Origin: JAXGVG01 sp040773965
GTDB taxonomy: Bacteria > Pseudomonadota > Alphaproteobacteria > UBA9219
Length of the DNA: 11,016 nucleotides
Direction: 5' to 3'
Assembly: GCA_040773965.1 (NCBI GenBank)
Contig: JAXGVG010000055.1
Location: 1-11,016 of the forward strand
Position numbers and translations under genes: made by a program. This document shows positions 1 through 6,823 of this stretch, one piece after another. The number at the start of each line of letters is the position of its first letter. The first letter of the stretch is position 1. The notes beneath the pieces were generated by a model, which was given only the letters and a program-made list of their open reading frames with translations, did not search any database and was not told the DNA's origin.

Positions 1-1
1 A

Positions 2-1366
2 AAAAAGAGGTTTGCGGTTGAATTGATTTGGGAGGATCTAACTCCAAAGTGGATACTTGATCCCATCGTAGTTACAAAAACCTATGACACGTTGGTTCAG
101 GAACTCCGAAACACGGGAACGCCTGTTTACGAGGCCGCTTATGACTGGCGGCAAATGAATCAAGATACAGCAGCAAACACGCTGGCAAAAATCATCGAGA
201 AGGCCAAAAAAGAAACAGGCAGCAAGCAAGTCGATATTGTGGCGCATAGCATGGGCGGTCTTGTGACGCGTTCATACGTTGAGCTGATGAACAAGGGAGC
301 CAATATACGAAAACTCGTTTTTATTGGCACGCCGCATCGTGGTTCCGCCAACTCATACTTTGGTTGGGAAGGCGGTGAGTTCCCACAATTTGGCGATCTT
401 GCAAATTTATTATTCGTGGACCCCCTTATTACCGCCATGAAGCTCGGTTATCACAGGCCTGACGATGAAACGAACGAAGTGTTTATCCGATACGCCATTC
501 CTTCAATGCGGCAGCTTTTGCCTGCCGACCCTTTCCTTTACAAACGAAATGATAAAGGACTTTTTGTCCGCATACCCTTTTCCAGAATGCGGGATGCAAA
601 CACAAACGACCTTATTCCACTGTTAAACGCAAATAAGCTGGTCAAGAAGCTTGGCCTCGACAACATCCAGATATTTGCCGGAGATAATCTAGAGACCAGA
701 GACGGCATCAACGTTTTGCCTTATGGCGGCTGGACACAATATCAGGATGGCATACCAGATACCATCAACGTCAGGGTTCCGGCTGTTGGCGATGGAACCG
801 TTCCCCTATCCAGCTCGCAGCTTAATACAAAAAGCGGTAGGGTTAACGTGATGTTTGTCAATGGCGAACACGGCAAATTACCTGATCTTTGCAAAGAAAA
901 CGTTGTTCGTTTTCTTAAGGGCGAACAGCTTCCAGAGGAAGGCATGCCTTTGAAGGCTCCCATGCCTACTGCTGAAGAACTTGCCGCGAAAAGCGCCGCG
1001 ATCAACAGCAGCTTGTTCGTCGGCACGGCCGAGAAAGTCTGCCTGGGCCTGACGACGCCGGATGGCCGCCGGTTCGGGGACTTTCCCTTTGAAACAACCA
1101 GCGTTATGGAAGTCGAACATCCGTTCTATCTTGGCAGCGACAATCAAACGTCGGCCCTTGCCATGGGCAACCCTTCGGCGGGGGAATATACGCTGAACAT
1201 CTCCACGCGCGAGCTTTCGGCGTATTACAAAATCCTCGTATCCTGTACGGAAGCGAATGGCGAAAAGGCCGAACAAATTATCAAAGGCACCGTGACGCGG
1301 GACGAAGTGCAGACCCTGCGCCTCAACGTCGACGGCTCGACCGTGCAAAAGCTGGAGATGCGGTAA
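2..1366 (+). CDS. LCAT/PGAP1-like alpha/beta-hydrolase lipase, 5' end missing
   Basis: The frame is open to the left edge, so the true start lies outside; a TTG at 23 is a poor start candidate. Numbering from the codon at 2, the nucleophile elbow AHSMGG puts Ser at about residue 83. The likely partners are Asp264 (in VGDGTVP) and His290 (in NGEHGK), in the usual order for an alpha/beta-hydrolase. The opening IWEDL and the later YDWRQ fit lecithin:cholesterol acyltransferase-like lipases, whose oxyanion loop would lie upstream of the window. From about residue 330 a beta-rich, probably accessory C-terminal domain follows, with no motif I recognise. GC is about 47% over 1-480 but about 57% over 961-1320, so the C-terminal part matches the rest of the window better than the hydrolase part. 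The substrate is unknown: esterase, phospholipase or acyltransferase are all possible. It converges on dprA. Confidence 0.8.
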   Translation, partial: KKRFAVELIWEDLTPKWILDPIVVTKTYDTLVQELRNTGTPVYEAAYDWRQMNQDTAANTLAKIIEKAKKETGSKQVDIVAHSMGGLVTRSYVELMNKGANIRKLVFIGTPHRGSANSYFGWEGGEFPQFGDLANLLFVDPLITAMKLGYHRPDDETNEVFIRYAIPSMRQLLPADPFLYKRNDKGLFVRIPFSRMRDANTNDLIPLLNANKLVKKLGLDNIQIFAGDNLETRDGINVLPYGGWTQYQDGIPDTINVRVPAVGDGTVPLSSSQLNTKSGRVNVMFVNGEHGKLPDLCKENVVRFLKGEQLPEEGMPLKAPMPTAEELAAKSAAINSSLFVGTAEKVCLGLTTPDGRRFGDFPFETTSVMEVEHPFYLGSDNQTSALAMGNPSAGEYTLNISTRELSAYYKILVSCTEANGEKAEQIIKGTVTRDEVQTLRLNVDGSTVQKLEMR

Positions 1367-1420
1367 TCCGTCGACCGTTGAAACCGGTCATCGGCCTCTT
1401 TTTCGCCGCCTTAATCCCCC

Positions 1421-1562
1421 CAACACCTCTCCAACGGTGCGTCAACGCTCCACCAACGGTGCTCCAACGCTGCGCCAACGGTCGCTAAACGCTCACCAAA
1501 CGCGGCGCAATTCCGCGCCAAAACCCGCGCCAAAACGCGCTGAAACCCCTGAAAACCCTCGC
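1421..1562. repeat. Degenerate 11-bp / 22-bp tandem repeat array
   Basis: Beginning at 1421, a unit starting CAAC or AAAC recurs every 11 bases: 1421, 1432, 1443, 1454, 1465, 1476, 1487, 1498, then more loosely at 1509, 1520, 1532, 1543 and 1552. Within 1432-1497 there is a higher-order 22-bp unit, repeated three times, in which CAACGGT alternates with CAACGCT or AAACGCT. The period is not a multiple of three, so a coding repeat is unlikely even though a short frame stays open across it. The array fills most of the 220-base gap between the 3' ends of the lipase gene and dprA. The period is close to one or two turns of the helix, so phased A-runs could bend the DNA. Function is unknown. Confidence 0.75.
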
Positions 1563-1586
1563 TTTTTACCGCTCAAAAGCCCAATT

Positions 1587-2708
1587 TCAGCCCACAAGCG
1601 CCACGCGCTGCCCCGCCTGCCGTTCAACCCGCCCGGCCAACTCAAGCTCGAGCAACACCGTTAAAACCACTGCGGAAGAAAGCTGCGTAACCCGAACAAG
1701 CTCGTCCACAGCCACGGGCGAGGGGCTCAGGCTCTCCAAAATCCGGGCCTGCGCGCGGTCCATTTCCCGCTCGTCCAGTGCCTCATATGGGGGTTCTTCG
1801 AAGCCAAACAAGGGCTGAACAGGGGCAGCGCCGCCCGGTGGCAGGCTATGAATATGGTTCAAAACATCCTCCGCGCCCTCGGTCAGCACGGCCCCTTGGC
1901 GCAACAGATCGTTCGTGCCGTTGGCCCTCGGGTCCAGCGGCGAGCCCGGAACGGCGAAGACCTCCCGCCCTTGCTCCAGCGCCATCCGCGCCGTGATGAG
2001 CGAGCCGGAGCGCTTCGCCGCCTCCACCACCACCACGCCTAAACTTAGCCCTGAAATCAACCGGTTACGCTTGGGAAACAGCTGCGCGCGCGGCTCACCG
2101 CCCATCGGCTGGTCGGAAATCACCGCGCCATTCTCAATGATTTTCTCGTAAAGCGCGGCGTTTTCCTCGGGATAAACAACGTCCACGCCGCCCGCAAGAA
2201 CCGCAACCGTTCCCGTCGCAAGGCTGCACTGATGCGCGGCGGTATCGATCCCTCGCGCCATGCCGGAGACGATCACAAAGCCTTGTTCCCCAAGGTCTTT
2301 TGCGAGCTTTTCCGCCATTTTCCGACCGTTCAGCGACGCGTTACGCGCTCCCACAATGCCGATACAGCGCCTATTCAGCGTGGCCGCATCGCCCCGCACA
2401 GCAATGACAGGCGGCGCGTCTTCGATGGCCGCCAGCGCTTCGGGATAATCCGGCTCGCACAGCGCAACGAAACGCCCGCCGCATTTTTCCATCCGTGCTA
2501 TTTCATCGTCAATTTGCTGCAAGGAAGGGAGCACAAAATTCAACTTGCTGCCGCCGCGCCGCGCCAAATCGGGCAAAGCTTCAAGCGCCGATCCTATTGA
2601 TTTATAACGATTTAATAGCTGCCTGAATGTGACCGGGCCGATGTTCGGCGCGCGCGCGAACCGCAGCCACTCGCGTCGTTCGGCGGCATTAAGCGCGCGG
2701 CGTTTCAT
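1587..2708 (-). CDS. dprA: DNA processing protein DprA/Smf
   Basis: This 373-residue protein has the three-part layout of DprA. An N-terminal SAM/helix-hairpin-like segment (about 1-75, with RAPNIGPVTF) comes first. A Rossmann-like DprA core (about 80-285) follows, with GIVGARNAS near 117-125, SGMARGID at 148-155, FPKRNRLISG at 211-220 and SGSLITA at 234-240. A winged-helix domain closes the protein (about 315-373). In the family, DprA binds single-stranded DNA entering during natural transformation and loads RecA on it; it is also widespread in bacteria not known to be competent. The ATG at 2708 lies inside the end of plsY, a 20-base overlap that implies translational coupling and one operon with pyrB and plsY. 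TopA often follows dprA in alphaproteobacteria, but here a convergent lipase gene does. Confidence 0.95.
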   Translation of the reverse strand: MKRRALNAAERREWLRFARAPNIGPVTFRQLLNRYKSIGSALEALPDLARRGGSKLNFVLPSLQQIDDEIARMEKCGGRFVALCEPDYPEALAAIEDAPPVIAVRGDAATLNRRCIGIVGARNASLNGRKMAEKLAKDLGEQGFVIVSGMARGIDTAAHQCSLATGTVAVLAGGVDVVYPEENAALYEKIIENGAVISDQPMGGEPRAQLFPKRNRLISGLSLGVVVVEAAKRSGSLITARMALEQGREVFAVPGSPLDPRANGTNDLLRQGAVLTEGAEDVLNHIHSLPPGGAAPVQPLFGFEEPPYEALDEREMDRAQARILESLSPSPVAVDELVRVTQLSSAVVLTVLLELELAGRVERQAGQRVALVG

Positions 2709-3312
2709 GTTTCTTCCTGAGGCTGATTTTGGACTCTTCGCCTTTCAACAACCGCCCGATGTTCCCGGCGTGCCGCAGAATAACTAACACAGCAATCGTA
2801 ATAACCACACAAATGCCATCGCCATAACCTGAGAAATACGCAAAAGCCGGGGCGGTCGCGCAAGCAGCAATCGCCGCAAGCGAAGAATAACGAAATATGA
2901 AAGCTATAATCAGCCACACAACAAGCGCGCCAACGCCAACCGGCCATGCAAGCGCCAACATAACTCCGAGCGCAGTGGACACACCTTTTCCTCCCTTGAA
3001 CTTAAGCCAGACAGGGAACATGTGGCCGAGCAATGCGGCGACCGCCGCGATTTGGCTAACTGTTTCAAACGAGAAGACAAAAGTGGCCAGGATGACGGCA
3101 AGAGCCCCTTTGCCCGCGTCAAGCAGGAGCGTCAAAAACGCCAGCGTCTTGCTGCCCGTGCGTAAAACGTTCGTCGCGCCGATATTGCCGGAACCGATCT
3201 GCCGGATATCCCCTTTTCCCGCCAGCCGCGTAAGCACAAGCCCGAACGGAATACTGCCGAGAAGATAGGCGATGGAAGCCGCGGCGACGATCGATGTCGT
3301 TTCCGTGCACAT
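2689..3312 (-). CDS. plsY: Acyl-phosphate:glycerol-3-phosphate acyltransferase PlsY
   Basis: PlsY is an inner-membrane enzyme that moves an acyl chain from acyl-phosphate to glycerol-3-phosphate, the first step of phospholipid synthesis. With the ATG at 3312 the protein has 207 residues. Its family motifs are GSGNIGATN (40-48), KFKGGKGVST (104-113) and GNIGRLLKGEESK near the C-terminus (183-195). Hydrophobic stretches at about 5-29, 57-80, 88-102, 115-139 and 145-180 fit the usual five-helix topology. A GTG at 3345 would add 11 residues and overlap pyrB by 31 bases. I prefer the ATG because it follows the pyrB stop by only two bases and gives a normal N-terminus. The gene sits between pyrB and dprA in the same operon. 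Confidence 0.95.
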   Translation of the reverse strand: MCTETTSIVAAASIAYLLGSIPFGLVLTRLAGKGDIRQIGSGNIGATNVLRTGSKTLAFLTLLLDAGKGALAVILATFVFSFETVSQIAAVAALLGHMFPVWLKFKGGKGVSTALGVMLALAWPVGVGALVVWLIIAFIFRYSSLAAIAACATAPAFAYFSGYGDGICVVITIAVLVILRHAGNIGRLLKGEESKISLRKKHETPRA

Positions 3313-3314
3313 GT

Positions 3315-4247
3315 TCAATCCGCACCCAAAACCAAATCCAGACACGCCATGCGCACGGCGACGCCGTGCTCGATCTGCTCGAAAACGAGGCTGTATTTGG
3401 GATCGTCGGCCAACGCATCCGTGATTTCAACACCACGGTTCATCGGCAAAGGATGCATCACAACGACATCCGGCCTCGCGGCCTTCAGCTTCGCATGATC
3501 GAGGCCGTAGAGCTTGTGATACTCGGCGGGCGCCATCGAAAACTCACCGGCGCTCAGCCGCTCATTCTGGATCCGCAGCATGATCACGACATCCGCCCCG
3601 TCCAGCGCATCGGTCATGGCCGGCGCGACTTCAACATCAAGTTGCTTTACGTCCCGGGGCATGAACATGGGCGGCGCGAAAATCCGCACGCTCGAACCGA
3701 GCTTGTTCAAAAGAAAAACATCCGACCGCGCCACGCGGCTGTGCTCGATATCGCCGCAAATGGCGACCTTCAAACCATCCAGCCTCTTTTTGTGCTTGCG
3801 AATGGTCAGCGCGTCGAGAAGCGCCTGCGTCGGATGCTCGTGCGAGCCGTCGCCAGCGTTCAGGACCGAAGCCTGCACGTGCGGCACGACCATACCCGGC
3901 GCGCCGTTTTCCTGATGGCGAATGACGAAGGCATCCACCTGCATGGCGTCGATCACGCGCATGGTATCCAGAAACGTTTCGCCCTTGCTGATCGAACTCA
4001 CGTTCGCGGTGAAGTTGATGACCTCCGCGCCGAGACGCTTCGCCGCAATCTCGAACGACGTGCGCGTGCGCGTGGAGGTTTCAAAGAACGTGTTGACGAC
4101 GGTCTTGCCGTTTAATTTGTTGATAAAACGCTGCGATGAACGGTTTTGCTTGACGTACTTTCCGGCCAGATCGAGAATGGTCTCAATATCATCGGCGGAA
4201 AGAGGCTCGATGCCGAGCAGGTGGCGGTGAGAAAACTTTTTAGTCAT
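3315..4247 (-). CDS. pyrB: Aspartate carbamoyltransferase catalytic subunit
   Basis: PyrB condenses carbamoyl phosphate with aspartate to give N-carbamoylaspartate, the committed step of de novo pyrimidine synthesis, in the cytoplasm. The 310-residue length is normal for the catalytic chain. Carbamoyl-phosphate-binding STRTRTSFE is at 58-66, the mobile-loop SKGET at 87-91, HEHPTQALLD at 136-145, GDIEHSRVARS at 165-175, and the aspartate-binding HPLPMNRG at 265-272. No pyrI-like regulatory subunit is visible. The gene leads an operon into plsY (gap of two bases) and dprA. Alphaproteobacterial operons often carry pyrC directly after pyrB; here it is absent. A promoter candidate lies about 40 bases upstream of the start. 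Confidence 0.96.
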   Translation of the reverse strand: MTKKFSHRHLLGIEPLSADDIETILDLAGKYVKQNRSSQRFINKLNGKTVVNTFFETSTRTRTSFEIAAKRLGAEVINFTANVSSISKGETFLDTMRVIDAMQVDAFVIRHQENGAPGMVVPHVQASVLNAGDGSHEHPTQALLDALTIRKHKKRLDGLKVAICGDIEHSRVARSDVFLLNKLGSSVRIFAPPMFMPRDVKQLDVEVAPAMTDALDGADVVIMLRIQNERLSAGEFSMAPAEYHKLYGLDHAKLKAARPDVVVMHPLPMNRGVEITDALADDPKYSLVFEQIEHGVAVRMACLDLVLGAD

Positions 4248-4287
4248 CCGGCCTATCCCTTAAAAGACAACAAAAGCGCCGCTTGAT

Positions 4288-4316
4288 TGTATAATGGGAA
4301 TGGATAAAAGTGACAA
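4288..4316 (-). promoter_or_regulatory. Candidate sigma70-type promoter for pyrB-plsY-dprA
   Basis: Read on the minus strand, TTGTCA (4316-4311) is followed after 17 bases by TATACA (4293-4288). That is five of six bases of the -35 consensus, four of six of the -10 consensus, and ideal spacing. Transcription would start near 4281 and leave a leader of about 35 bases before the pyrB ATG at 4247. I see no pyrimidine-type attenuator in that leader. Confidence 0.45.
4290..4295 (+). promoter_or_regulatory. Perfect TATAAT -10 box, candidate mrp promoter
   Basis: A consensus TATAAT lies 79 bases upstream of the mrp ATG. The -35 at the expected distance (ACAACA, 4267-4272) is poor, matching three of six bases. 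The box overlaps the minus-strand -10 of the pyrB promoter candidate, so two polymerases could not occupy both sites at once. Confidence 0.35.
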
Positions 4317-4373
4317 ATGTAATTGTTAGCCGTCTTTCACGCCCGGCGCTCGGGATTTCAACGGTCATTTAAC

Positions 4374-5471
4374 ATGCATAACCTTAACGAATCTTCCGTT
4401 CTCAACACCCTTCGCGCTCTCAAACCGCCCGGCAGCGATAAGGACATCGTCGCGCTCAACATGGTTTCGGGCCTTGATGTTCAGAATACGCCTGACGGCG
4501 CAAAGGTGCGCTTTGCCATCGAGGTTGGCCCGGAAGAGGGCGAGGCGATGGAGCCCTTGCGCAAGGAAGCGGAAGAAGCCGTAAAAAAACTTCCCGGAGT
4601 CGCGTCCGTTGCGGCGATCCTTACGGCGCACAGGCACGCGCCGCCCATTTCCCAAAAACAGCCGAAACCGGAAACGCGGATCGACCTTGGCGGTGTTAAA
4701 CACATCGTCGCCGTCGCCTCCGGCAAGGGCGGGGTAGGGAAGTCGACCGTGGCCGTCAATCTTGCCGTGGCCTTCGCCCGGGACGGCCTGAAAACCGGCC
4801 TGCTCGACGCCGATATTTACGGCCCGTCCGTTCCGCGCCTGATGGGCGTGCCGGAGGGCAAGCCCGGGATGAACGCCGAAGGCGAGCTTTTGCCGGTGAT
4901 GCAACATGGCGTCGCGGTTATGTCGATCGGCTTCATGATCAAGGAAGACACGCCGATGATCTGGCGCGGTCCGATGGTTCACCGCGCCTTGCAACAACTG
5001 CTTGGCGACGTGGCGTGGGGCGTGCTCGACGTTCTGGTGATCGACATGCCGCCCGGCACCGGCGACGCGCAACTCACGATCGTCCAGCAAACGAGCCTCT
5101 CGGGCGCAATCATCGTCTCGACGCCGCAAGACATTGCGCTTCTGGACGCGCGCAAGGGAATCAACATGTTCCTCAAGGCGCACGTTCCCGTCCTCGGCCT
5201 GATCGAAAACATGAGCGCGTTCGTCTGCCCCCATTGCGGCCAAACGTCGCATATTTTCGGCCACGGCGGCGCGAAAGCCGAAGCCGAAAAGCTTGGCGTG
5301 CCTTTCCTGGGCGAAATCCCGCTTGATGTGGCCGTACGCGAAACGTCGGACGCGGGGCGCCCCATCGTCGCCGCGAAGACCGAAAGCCCCCCGGCGAAGG
5401 CGTATCGCCGCATGGCCGGCGCTATAACGACCGCCCTTCAAGGGCAGAATCCGGACGGCCAGGGCCGTTAA
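4374..5471 (+). CDS. mrp: Mrp/ApbC-type P-loop ATPase, iron-sulfur cluster carrier
   Basis: Mrp proteins are cytoplasmic dimeric ATPases that hold a 4Fe-4S cluster between subunits and pass it to apo-proteins. From the ATG at 4374 the protein has 365 residues. An N-terminal MIP18/DUF59-like domain occupies about 1-90, with DIVALNMVSGL near 24-34. A deviant Walker A motif, SGKGGVGKST, is at 116-125, and DADIYGPSVPRLMG at 145-158. DMPPGTGD is at 224-231, and the cluster-binding CPHC (Cys285, Cys288) precedes GQTSHIFGHGGA. A TTG at 4323 would add 17 residues that do not resemble the family, so I reject it. The Shine-Dalgarno is weak. The gene is divergent from pyrB and seems to stand alone. Confidence 0.95.
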   Translation: MHNLNESSVLNTLRALKPPGSDKDIVALNMVSGLDVQNTPDGAKVRFAIEVGPEEGEAMEPLRKEAEEAVKKLPGVASVAAILTAHRHAPPISQKQPKPETRIDLGGVKHIVAVASGKGGVGKSTVAVNLAVAFARDGLKTGLLDADIYGPSVPRLMGVPEGKPGMNAEGELLPVMQHGVAVMSIGFMIKEDTPMIWRGPMVHRALQQLLGDVAWGVLDVLVIDMPPGTGDAQLTIVQQTSLSGAIIVSTPQDIALLDARKGINMFLKAHVPVLGLIENMSAFVCPHCGQTSHIFGHGGAKAEAEKLGVPFLGEIPLDVAVRETSDAGRPIVAAKTESPPAKAYRRMAGAITTALQGQNPDGQGR

Positions 5472-5473
5472 CC

Positions 5474-5508
5474 ATAACTCCCGCTTGCACGGAGGTTATT
5501 GCGTCTTT
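5474..5508 (+). terminator. Possible weak terminator after mrp
   Basis: The arms ATAACTCCCG (5474-5483) and CGGAGGTTAT (5490-5499) can pair with one G-T wobble and one mismatch around a six-base loop, starting three bases after the mrp stop. A short T-rich stretch, TCTTTTAT, follows a few bases later. The stem is not GC-rich and the T-run is broken, so termination would be partial at best. Confidence 0.3.
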
Positions 5509-5514
5509 TATAAA
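5485..5514 (+). promoter_or_regulatory. Weak promoter candidate for the 5548 gene
   Basis: TTGCAC (5485-5490) and TATAAA (5509-5514) are 18 bases apart. The -10 matches five of six consensus bases but the -35 only three. It would give a leader of about 25-30 bases before the ATG at 5548. It overlaps the possible mrp terminator hairpin. Confidence 0.25.
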
Positions 5515-5547
5515 AACAGACTCCAGCCTTTAAAGAAAGAAATAGCC

Positions 5548-6000
5548 ATGGCCATTAAGAAATTCTCCCTCGACGATATAATCCATGTTCATTCTGCGGC
5601 AAAAATTTTGAAAGCTCCCGTCCGTTTTTATCGATTGGATTATAAAAAAAAGCTCTATCGGTTTTGCCTTCGCGCGTCCGGCCTTGCTTACAACAACCTT
5701 TCTTATGCTCAAGCCCTGAAATGGGACGCTCTTGCCTTTAAACTTCTTGACGATTCCGCCCACCCTCCGGTTGGCGAGGCCGCGCTTCTAACCGCCAGGT
5801 TGACTCATTGCTTGAAGACCGTATGCGAGGGACACGAAGCCTTGCTATCGGATCTTCTGCAACGTTTCGACGAAGCCGGGCAAAATTCAAAAACCGCAAA
5901 AGAGATTGCCTTCATGCTCCGACGGAACCTGTCTGTCCCGGCTGAACCGAAGACAGCCTCCGGCCTGAATCGACGGCTCGTTTATTATCCCGAATTCTAA
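5548..6000 (+). CDS. Small hypothetical protein, no family recognised
   Basis: I do not recognise this 150-residue protein. I chose the ATG at 5548 because the purine-rich AAAGAAAGAAA ahead of it can serve as a ribosome-binding site. The alternative upstream ATG at 5485 lies in the probable mrp terminator region. The N-terminal third is basic and aromatic (IKKF, RFYRLDYKKKLYRF), the middle is helical and leucine/alanine-rich, and the C-terminus ends RRLVYYPEF. There is no signal peptide, membrane helix or metal-binding cluster; three cysteines are scattered. The first 170 bases are visibly richer in A+T than the flanks. The TAA stop overlaps the stop of the opposite-strand gene by three to four bases. 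A lineage-specific regulator or nucleic-acid-binding protein is possible but unproven. Confidence 0.65.
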   Translation: MAIKKFSLDDIIHVHSAAKILKAPVRFYRLDYKKKLYRFCLRASGLAYNNLSYAQALKWDALAFKLLDDSAHPPVGEAALLTARLTHCLKTVCEGHEALLSDLLQRFDEAGQNSKTAKEIAFMLRRNLSVPAEPKTASGLNRRLVYYPEF

Positions 6001-6386
6001 TGCATTATTTCGGAATTGCTGACGGGCATAATCCCCGCCACGGACGAGTTGGCCTGGCCCGAGGCCTGATCGTAAATTTCCTGAATCATCACCCTCAGCT
6101 TGACGCGAAGCGCCATGCGTTCCTGAACCGGTTTGGGCAAGTCGGTCATCTTTAAGACGTTCTTTTTAAGCAAAGCCATAATCACGTCTTCGACGGCGCG
6201 GGACATATCGGCGTCGGTGCGGCGCAATTCGGTGAGGGATTCATCGATCTTTTGCGGATCCTGCCCCTTGTTCTTCACGAATTCGACAAGTTCGGGGTGG
6301 TTATAAGGCACCATTTCGCCGCCATGAAGCGCGCGGGCGCTGGCGCGGTAAATCTTTCCTTCCCGATCGCGTAGAATATATGGCAT
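5997..6386 (-). CDS. Conserved small protein, MPY-x-RD N-terminus type
   Basis: This 129-residue protein starts MPYILRDREGKIYRAS and has a middle segment DADMSRAVEDVIMALLKKNVLKMTDLP. The layout recalls a small proteobacterial family often labelled 'tryptophan synthase subunit beta like protein': a short beta strand pair at the N-terminus, an acidic 'HPELVEF' segment, then a helical half with a 'V.TDLP..vq.k' motif. That label is a misnomer, since nothing here resembles the TrpB active site. The function of the family is unknown to me and the match is from memory. There is no signal peptide or membrane segment. The ATG at 6386 is preceded by only a weak GGA. The gene is divergent from gapR and its stop overlaps the stop of the 5548 gene. 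Confidence 0.7.
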   Translation of the reverse strand: MPYILRDREGKIYRASARALHGGEMVPYNHPELVEFVKNKGQDPQKIDESLTELRRTDADMSRAVEDVIMALLKKNVLKMTDLPKPVQERMALRVKLRVMIQEIYDQASGQANSSVAGIMPVSNSEIMH

Positions 6387-6420
6387 CCGTTTTCCGTAAG
6401 TATGAACCGCCCAATCGTTT

Positions 6421-6442
6421 AAGGCGATATATAATACGCCTT
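6421..6442. repeat. Inverted repeat with AT-rich core between divergent genes
   Basis: AAGGCG (6421-6426) and CGCCTT (6437-6442) form perfect six-base arms around a ten-base all-A/T core that contains TATAAT at 6430-6435. One mismatch extends the arms to nine bases. On the minus strand, TCGACA 17 bases ahead of TATATC inside the core could act as a promoter for the gene starting at 6386. The plus strand has no good -35 for the TATAAT. The element could be an operator, or part of overlapping promoters for this gene and gapR. Confidence 0.4.
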
Positions 6443-6557
6443 GAACCTTGTCGATTTATTAACAGGAAATGACTCAAACGATAACGATTTCTTGCTGGAT
6501 TTGTGAGGCACGCTGGCCTAAAAAACCTTCCTTATTCCCTGGCATTCACTCGTAATC

Positions 6558-6562
6558 AGGAG
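6558..6562 (+). promoter_or_regulatory. Shine-Dalgarno AGGAG deciding the gapR start
   Basis: AGGAG lies nine bases before the ATG at 6572. It supports that start over the in-frame codon at 6503, which would add 23 residues unlike the family. Confidence 0.7.
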
Positions 6563-6571
6563 AAGTACCCC

Positions 6572-6823
6572 ATGGCCAACCCTTCGGGCTCGATTTCCAG
6601 CGATCGTTTAAAGTCCTTCGTCAAGCGCATCGAAAAGCTTGAAGACGACAAGGCCTCCGTTCTTGAAGACATACGCGACGTCTACGCGGAAGCCAAAGGC
6701 ACGGGCTTCGACGTCAAGATCATTCGCCAGATCGTGCGCCTGCGCAAAATGGAAATCGAAAAACGCCGCGAACAGGAGGAACTGCTTGACCTCTACAAGT
6801 CCGCCATAGGCATGGATATATGA
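6572..6823 (+). CDS. gapR: GapR family (DUF2312) nucleoid-associated DNA-binding protein
   Basis: The 83-residue protein matches the GapR/DUF2312 pattern: a short polar N-terminus, then RLKSFVKRIEKLEDDKASV as a coiled-coil dimerisation helix (about 12-35). The family hallmark YAEAKGTGFDVKIIRQIVRLR follows at about 40-60, and a helical end with LLDLYKSAIG closes it. In Caulobacter GapR forms tetramers that clamp overtwisted AT-rich DNA ahead of replication and transcription and support gyrase and topoisomerase IV. The family is typical of alphaproteobacteria, which is the best taxonomic hint in the window. Length and motifs are normal. The stop overlaps the next start by four bases (ATGA, 6820-6823), so it is probably co-translated with the DUF218 gene. 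Confidence 0.92.
   Translation: MANPSGSISSDRLKSFVKRIEKLEDDKASVLEDIRDVYAEAKGTGFDVKIIRQIVRLRKMEIEKRREQEELLDLYKSAIGMDI

Noticed and set aside
23..25. TTG as the lipase start codon
   Set aside because: The frame is open upstream to base 2, and the conserved N-terminal oxyanion loop of the family must lie further upstream, outside the window.
1373..1403. Terminator after the lipase gene
   Set aside because: The stem is only five base pairs (GACCG/CGGTC) and the T-run begins ten bases after it, so it is too weak to call.
1421..1562. CRISPR-like array
   Set aside because: Units are contiguous and degenerate, with no unique spacers, and no cas genes are nearby.
1437..1664. Open frame (+) across the tandem repeats
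   Set aside because: The 11-bp period is out of phase with codons, the frame runs into the 3' end of dprA, and no ribosome site is seen.
3294..4115. Long open frame (+) opposite pyrB
   Set aside because: It is antisense to the unmistakable pyrB motifs, is rich in His/Arg/Asp as expected from a shadow frame, and has no domain.
4365..5441. 358-codon open frame (-) opposite mrp
   Set aside because: It is the reverse-strand shadow of the GC-rich mrp gene, with low-complexity Arg/His/Gly content and no motif.
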